A stretch of 64,000 nucleotides of DNA from Aquibacillus albus (lineage in GTDB: Bacteria; Bacillota; Bacilli; Bacillales; Amphibacillaceae): assembly GCF_016908325.1 (NCBI RefSeq), contig NZ_JAFBDR010000020.1, positions 1-64,000 on the forward strand, written 5' to 3'. The notes under the pieces are model-generated. The model was not told the origin of the DNA and did not search any database. It was given only the letters and a program-made list of their open reading frames with translations. The position numbers and the translations under genes are program-made. Below are positions 60,980-64,000 of the stretch, piece after piece (within the stretch, counting starts at the first letter, position 1; every line of letters begins with the position of its first letter).

Positions 60980-61959
60980 TATGGTGTAACACCTTCCATT
61001 TTCCCTAATAATTCTTTGATAATGTTTCTAATTAGCTTGCTTTGTTTGGTTGAATTTTGGTGTGACCCTTCATAAGCAAAGACGGGATAACCTAAAGCGG
61101 ATGCTCTAGATATTCCATCACCATACGTCAAATAATTTTTAAACACATCATCTGGAAAAATCTCGTTTAATGTACTAAGTATGTTTGCTTGAGTATCCTT
61201 TGGTTTATTACCACTTTCTCTTATATTATTTGGAACAATGCCAAGTAGTTTTGTGTTGGTGTATTCACTACTTGCCGATTGAAAAGTACTGTTTAGGTCA
61301 TCTATTTTATGTTTGATGGAAAGAATGCCGTAAGAGGATAGTTTATCTGGAATGGTTGGAATTAAATAAAAATCACTGGCATAGAGTGCGTTTTGTGTAA
61401 TGAAATTTAAGTTTGGCGGACAATCAATGAAAATGAAGTCATACTGGTTTCGCAGGCTATTTATCACGTTATCCAGGATTTGAAATTTATAAATTTCGGC
61501 ACCTATCAAGTTACTTCTGAAGTTAGGTCTTGAGTAAACTGCGATATCCATATCTGTATAAATTAAGTCAGGATGAGCGGGGATTAGATCAATATTTTTA
61601 TAGACTTTGTTGTCATTGCTGCGAACAGCCTTTTTAAGTATGTAATTTTGTACGTTTACATCAGGAGAGTCATTCGTTAAAAATTCTTCAAATAAGGCTT
61701 TTATTCCTTTTGTATGTTCCTCATTTTCACCTCCAATAAATTTTTCAAACGTATTGTCAGTTATACAAGAAATAGATAGGTTACACTGTGCATCAGCATC
61801 AATTAATAATACTTTGGGATATGTTTTTGCATTTAATAGTTCTTCCATTTTATCTAAACTAAAGTTTTGAAGCCCGGCAGCAATATGATGGGTTAAAGTC
61901 GTTTTCCCCACCCCGCCCTTCCAATTAATAACACTAATAACTTTTGCTCTATTTTCCAC
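60979..61959 (-). CDS. ParA/Soj-type ATPase
   Basis: A 326-residue deviant Walker ATPase starting at GTG 61959 behind AAAGGGGG. Walker A is NWKGGVGKTTLTHHIAAGLQ; Walker A' VLLIDADAQCNLSISC; Walker B YDFIFIDCPPNLNF. The family moves or positions plasmids, chromosomes or protein complexes by DNA-bound gradients. A chromosomal setting beside NERD and RelA/SpoT-type genes suggests an integrated element or plasmid remnant. It has extra loop residues between about 70 and 130 not seen in minimal ParA. Partner 60578-60979 overlaps by one base. Confidence 0.88.
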   Translation of the reverse strand: MENRAKVISVINWKGGVGKTTLTHHIAAGLQNFSLDKMEELLNAKTYPKVLLIDADAQCNLSISCITDNTFEKFIGGENEEHTKGIKALFEEFLTNDSPDVNVQNYILKKAVRSNDNKVYKNIDLIPAHPDLIYTDMDIAVYSRPNFRSNLIGAEIYKFQILDNVINSLRNQYDFIFIDCPPNLNFITQNALYASDFYLIPTIPDKLSSYGILSIKHKIDDLNSTFQSASSEYTNTKLLGIVPNNIRESGNKPKDTQANILSTLNEIFPDDVFKNYLTYGDGISRASALGYPVFAYEGSHQNSTKQSKLIRNIIKELLGKMEGVTP

Positions 61960-62023
61960 TTCAATCCCCCTTTCTACATGATGTATATATATTCAAAAGG
62001 AGTATAAATCATAACCAAAAGAT

Positions 62024-62043
62024 ACGTTCACAGTGACGACCCG
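62024..62043 (+). repeat. REP-like element, short
   Basis: ACGTTCACAGTGACGACCCG is present, with the GAATTTGTCGA half missing. Confidence 0.55.
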
Positions 62044-62075
62044 TATGATAGAAAATAACCTTTATATCTAAAGCG

Positions 62076-62237
62076 GTATGGGGAAGCGAGGAAACACAAG
62101 AGAAATTACAACAAACATCGCTGAAAACATATGGAAAAAGCAACATTATTTTGGCCAAACAACATATCAATCATGAAAATCTTCCAAGTGAAAGTAGAAG
62201 AATTTTAGTGATTTATCATAATAAAATAGGCATGTGA
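62076..62237 (+). pseudogene. C-terminal remnant of an unknown protein
   Basis: An in-frame stretch reads VWGSEETQEKLQQTSLKTYG, then KSNIILAKQHINHENLPSES and RRILVIYHNKIGM before the stop. Composition is protein-like, but no start signal is present. It lies 33 bp after a partial REP-like copy, on the strand opposite to the ParA and SAS genes. Confidence 0.4.
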
Positions 62238-62269
62238 CTTAATAGATATCACATACCTTTCCATTATTG

Positions 62270-62527
62270 CTAAACAGTTTTCATTTCCTTATTTTCTACT
62301 GCATCTACAAAGTCCGTAACAGATTTTACTAACGTAGATGCTTTGAAAACACGTTGTGTTCTTTTAAAGGTTGCTAAGTCCCTTGATCCATACACGCCAA
62401 TGCTTAATTTAGGATTCATACTTTTAATTTGTTGTAAGGCATGTTTGGCTTCTTGACTTGAAGACAGCTCAAGGACCACTTTAGCCTTTGAATCTCGGTG
62501 GGTAGAACAAATGTAAACCTTGCTCAT
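62270..62527 (-). CDS. Small protein downstream of the RelA/SpoT-type gene
   Basis: An 85-residue protein from ATG 62527, with GAGGGTG upstream on the minus strand; GTG 62536 is less well placed. MSKVYICSTHRDSKAKVVLE, then SQEAKHALQQIKSMNPKLSI and KASTLVKSVTDFVDAVENKE. It is an alpha/beta fold of unknown family. It follows the RelA/SpoT-type gene by 21 bp and is surely co-transcribed. In toxSAS systems a small antitoxin accompanies the synthetase, so it is a candidate antitoxin. Confidence 0.6.
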   Translation of the reverse strand: MSKVYICSTHRDSKAKVVLELSSSQEAKHALQQIKSMNPKLSIGVYGSRDLATFKRTQRVFKASTLVKSVTDFVDAVENKEMKTV

Positions 62528-62548
62528 TATAAACACCCTCTCGTTTAA

Positions 62549-63259
62549 TTAGTAATCATATCCGAAGTCGATTGAATAAGCTTTTTCATATAAGTAATCT
62601 ACGTATGATTTTATGTCAGTACCTTTCGGTGTGATAGGTACATTTTCTAACCATTGACGCAAAGCAACAGCATATGCGATTAATGCATCATCATCTTCTG
62701 TTTTGTATATATTATCATGTAAGTAGTCATTTAACAACGCGTCCTGACGCGTCCAAAACTGAACTTCAATTGGGAAAGCAAGATTATGTTTCATTCTTAG
62801 GTTTACATGTATCCCTTTATATCCATCATCATTAGTTTTTCCGCTTCTCTGATCATGAAGTCGACAGTCAATGTTATCGGTTGGACAGCTGTTTACAAAT
62901 GCATTTGCCATTTTCATTAAACCATTTGAATCAATTCTAATTATGAACCTGAAACCAATTATGTCGTTGCAAACTTTATAAAGTTGTCTGACTTGAGTTT
63001 GATTCATAAGTTTATTCTTAATGGAGGTTTCAGTTTTAAAGCGGTATGAAAAATCCACGTTTTGATTTAATTTATTCACGTCTTCTTCAAGTTTGACTAT
63101 ATCATCCAGAGTTTCTACAATCATTTTATCTTTTTCTTCTATTATTGTACGAAATAACTCATCGTCATACTCTCGGTGCTTTTTTCCTAAGCTAAAGTTG
63201 ACACCATGAATTTTATAAAAATTTTCAATGTCACTCCATAGTTTTTCAAAAGGTATCAT
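62549..63259 (-). CDS. RelA/SpoT-domain nucleotide pyrophosphokinase (small alarmone synthetase-like)
   Basis: A 236-residue protein with GGAGGATAA ahead of ATG 63259. The synthetase fold is recognised by YRFKTETSIKNKL, VCNDIIGFRFIIRI with D-x-x-G-x-R, GKTNDDGYKGIHVNLRM (the G-Y-K-x-x-H form of the usual GYRSxH), and FPIEVQFWTRQDAL with the E-x-Q catalytic/binding pair. No HD hydrolase or regulatory domains. Housekeeping SASs make (p)ppGpp; toxic versions (toxSAS) make ppApp or pyrophosphorylate tRNA. The accessory setting and the coupled 85-residue gene point to the toxin type, but this is unproven. Confidence 0.8.
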   Translation of the reverse strand: MIPFEKLWSDIENFYKIHGVNFSLGKKHREYDDELFRTIIEEKDKMIVETLDDIVKLEEDVNKLNQNVDFSYRFKTETSIKNKLMNQTQVRQLYKVCNDIIGFRFIIRIDSNGLMKMANAFVNSCPTDNIDCRLHDQRSGKTNDDGYKGIHVNLRMKHNLAFPIEVQFWTRQDALLNDYLHDNIYKTEDDDALIAYAVALRQWLENVPITPKGTDIKSYVDYLYEKAYSIDFGYDY

Positions 63260-63336
63260 AAATTATCCTCCGTACAAAACATATCAATATACTTTAATTT
63301 TATCACATGTTTAATAAAGTGGATAATTTTTACATA

Positions 63337-63350
63337 GGGGTCAGACCCCA
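63337..63350 (+). repeat. GGGGTCAGACCCC palindrome
   Basis: A perfect palindrome between the SAS gene's 5' end and the Rpn fragment. Relatives are at 42858 and 63716. Confidence 0.6.
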
Positions 63351-63352
63351 TT

Positions 63353-63470
63353 GATTAAGAGATGAAATAATCCAAACGAAGGAGAGAAAAGAAATGGTTT
63401 ATGTGGATCGAGACAACTTACCACAGTCTTGGGCAGAATTGGAAAGAGTATTTAGGGAAGAGGGAATGGA
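63353..63470 (+). pseudogene. Rpn-family 3' fragment
   Basis: Starting at TTAAGAGATGAAATAATCC it repeats 4269-4385 almost exactly, including GAAGGAG, ATG 63394 and MVYVDRDNLPQSWAELERVF. It ends at EEG where a REP-like copy starts, after which the frame reads TPRNLSNEALDRIYS from the repeat. It is a dead fragment. Confidence 0.8.
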
Positions 63471-63494
63471 AGTGACACCCCGGAATTTGTCGAA
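63471..63494 (+). repeat. REP-like element at a gene breakpoint
   Basis: AGTGACACCCCGG is followed by AATTTGTCGAA. It joins the Rpn fragment on its left to a different gene remnant on its right. Confidence 0.8.
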
Positions 63495-63538
63495 TGAGGC
63501 ATTGGATAGAATTTATTCATAAAATAGGAAAATGACTA

Positions 63539-63614
63539 TTGGCCGAAAGATAAAGGGTCTTTCCCAGTCTATGCTTACGTTGAAAATGTTAATTATGTCT
63601 TCGATTATAAGTAG
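63539..63614 (+). pseudogene. C-terminal remnant of an unknown protein
   Basis: WPKDKGSFPVYAYVENVNYV and FDYK before a stop. Composition is protein-like. It lies to the right of the REP-like copy and is followed by a terminator, which suits a gene tail. Confidence 0.35.
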
Positions 63615-63656
63615 ATTTGACTAAAAATTGTACAGCTGGATGAAATTTTGAACCAG

Positions 63657-63690
63657 AACTGTCCTTGAACATACAAGGGCAGTTTTTTAT
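63657..63690 (+). terminator. Rho-independent terminator
   Basis: AACTGTCCTTG pairs with CAAGGGCAGTT and is followed by six Ts. Confidence 0.75.
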
Positions 63691-63946
63691 ATTTTATTGT
63701 TCACACTGATTAGGTAGGGTCAGACCCCTCCGTATGAGCATACGTCTATGTAAACTAGGGGGATGTGACTGCTTTAAATGGTGAAACATTATCAGAAACA
63801 AGGTTTTACGAGTGGTGCCAGGTACTCAATGAAGCACTATTAGTTTAAATTCGATTAATTTTGTTAATAATTACATATAATGCATATATACGATTGAGAA
63901 CTAAGCAGTGAAGCGAAGTTCGAGATTTTACTTTGGGAGTGGGTTA

Positions 63947-64000
63947 ATGGGAAACCTTAAAGCTAATAAGTCTATTGCAATTGTGAAGTGGATGAAATAT
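63947..64000 (+). CDS. Gene start cut by the window edge
   Basis: GGGAGTGGG precedes ATG 63947; the frame reads MGNLKANKSIAIVKWMKY to the edge. Too short to assign. Confidence 0.35.
   Translation, partial: MGNLKANKSIAIVKWMKY

Overview
The window looks like chromosome from a low-GC, spore-forming Bacillaceae-type Firmicute. Evidence: strong AGGAGG ribosome-binding sites with many GTG and TTG starts, a ComK competence regulator, a Spo0E-family phosphatase, a YvyF-like flagellar-locus protein, a YwbE-family protein, DUF624 (YesL-like) and ROK sugar-locus genes, and CcpA-type cre sites. The genus cannot be fixed from sequence reading alone. No rRNA, tRNA or CRISPR array was seen.

Layout. (1) 1-12.1 kb is a scarred accessory zone. 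It holds an XRE regulator with a membrane partner, a frameshifted TnpB element inside an alpha/beta hydrolase gene, a comM (yifB) gene split into ends 4.3 kb apart, and between those ends a broken Rpn-family nuclease gene, a thermonuclease, a PLD-like protein and a frameshifted HNH protein. A REP-associated (RAYT/Y1) transposase follows, then a ParB-like protein and fragments of a serine recombinase, a DnaD-like protein and comK. (2) 12.1-22.2 kb is a carbohydrate locus: lipoprotein, two permeases, isomerase, Gfo/Idh/MocA dehydrogenase, propeller glycosidase, ROK repressor, DUF624 protein, a second isomerase and a TSUP exporter. It has a cre site, sigma-A-like promoters and AT-rich operators. 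(3) 22.2-29 kb carries degraded genes (DnaD-like, XRE, galE), an intact comK and a small membrane/coiled-coil gene set. (4) 29.4-39.6 kb encodes an apparent N-heterocycle uptake and ring-opening pathway: IclR regulator, RutA-like flavin monooxygenase, flavin reductase, NMT1/THI5-type ABC importer, nitrilase-superfamily amidase, an AA_synth (DUF1185) protein and a truncated aldehyde dehydrogenase. (5) 39.6-47.5 kb is repeat-rich: a second Rpn gene with a duplicated tail, a 24-nt-type tandem repeat, and a c-di-GMP-I riboswitch ahead of a GAF-GGDEF-EAL phosphodiesterase, followed by YvyF-like, LuxR-type and Spo0E-like genes. (6) 47.5-57.3 kb is a beta-L-arabinofuranoside locus: AraC regulator, two GH127-family enzymes, a sugar ABC importer and an unassigned barrel-type hydrolase. 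(7) 57.3-64 kb has a monooxygenase/ArsR-SRPBCC pair between 88-bp direct repeats, YwbE, a NERD protein, a ParA operon and a RelA/SpoT-type synthetase with a small downstream gene.

The most striking feature linking the regions is a dispersed REP-like element. Its core is a GTCACAGTGAC palindrome followed by CCCGGAATTTGTCGA. About 22 full or partial copies were found, all read in the same orientation, and many lie exactly where a gene is truncated or a segment is duplicated. The RAYT at 8318-8881 is the obvious candidate for its mobility, and its own 3' end runs into one copy.

All family assignments are from reading motifs; no database search was run.
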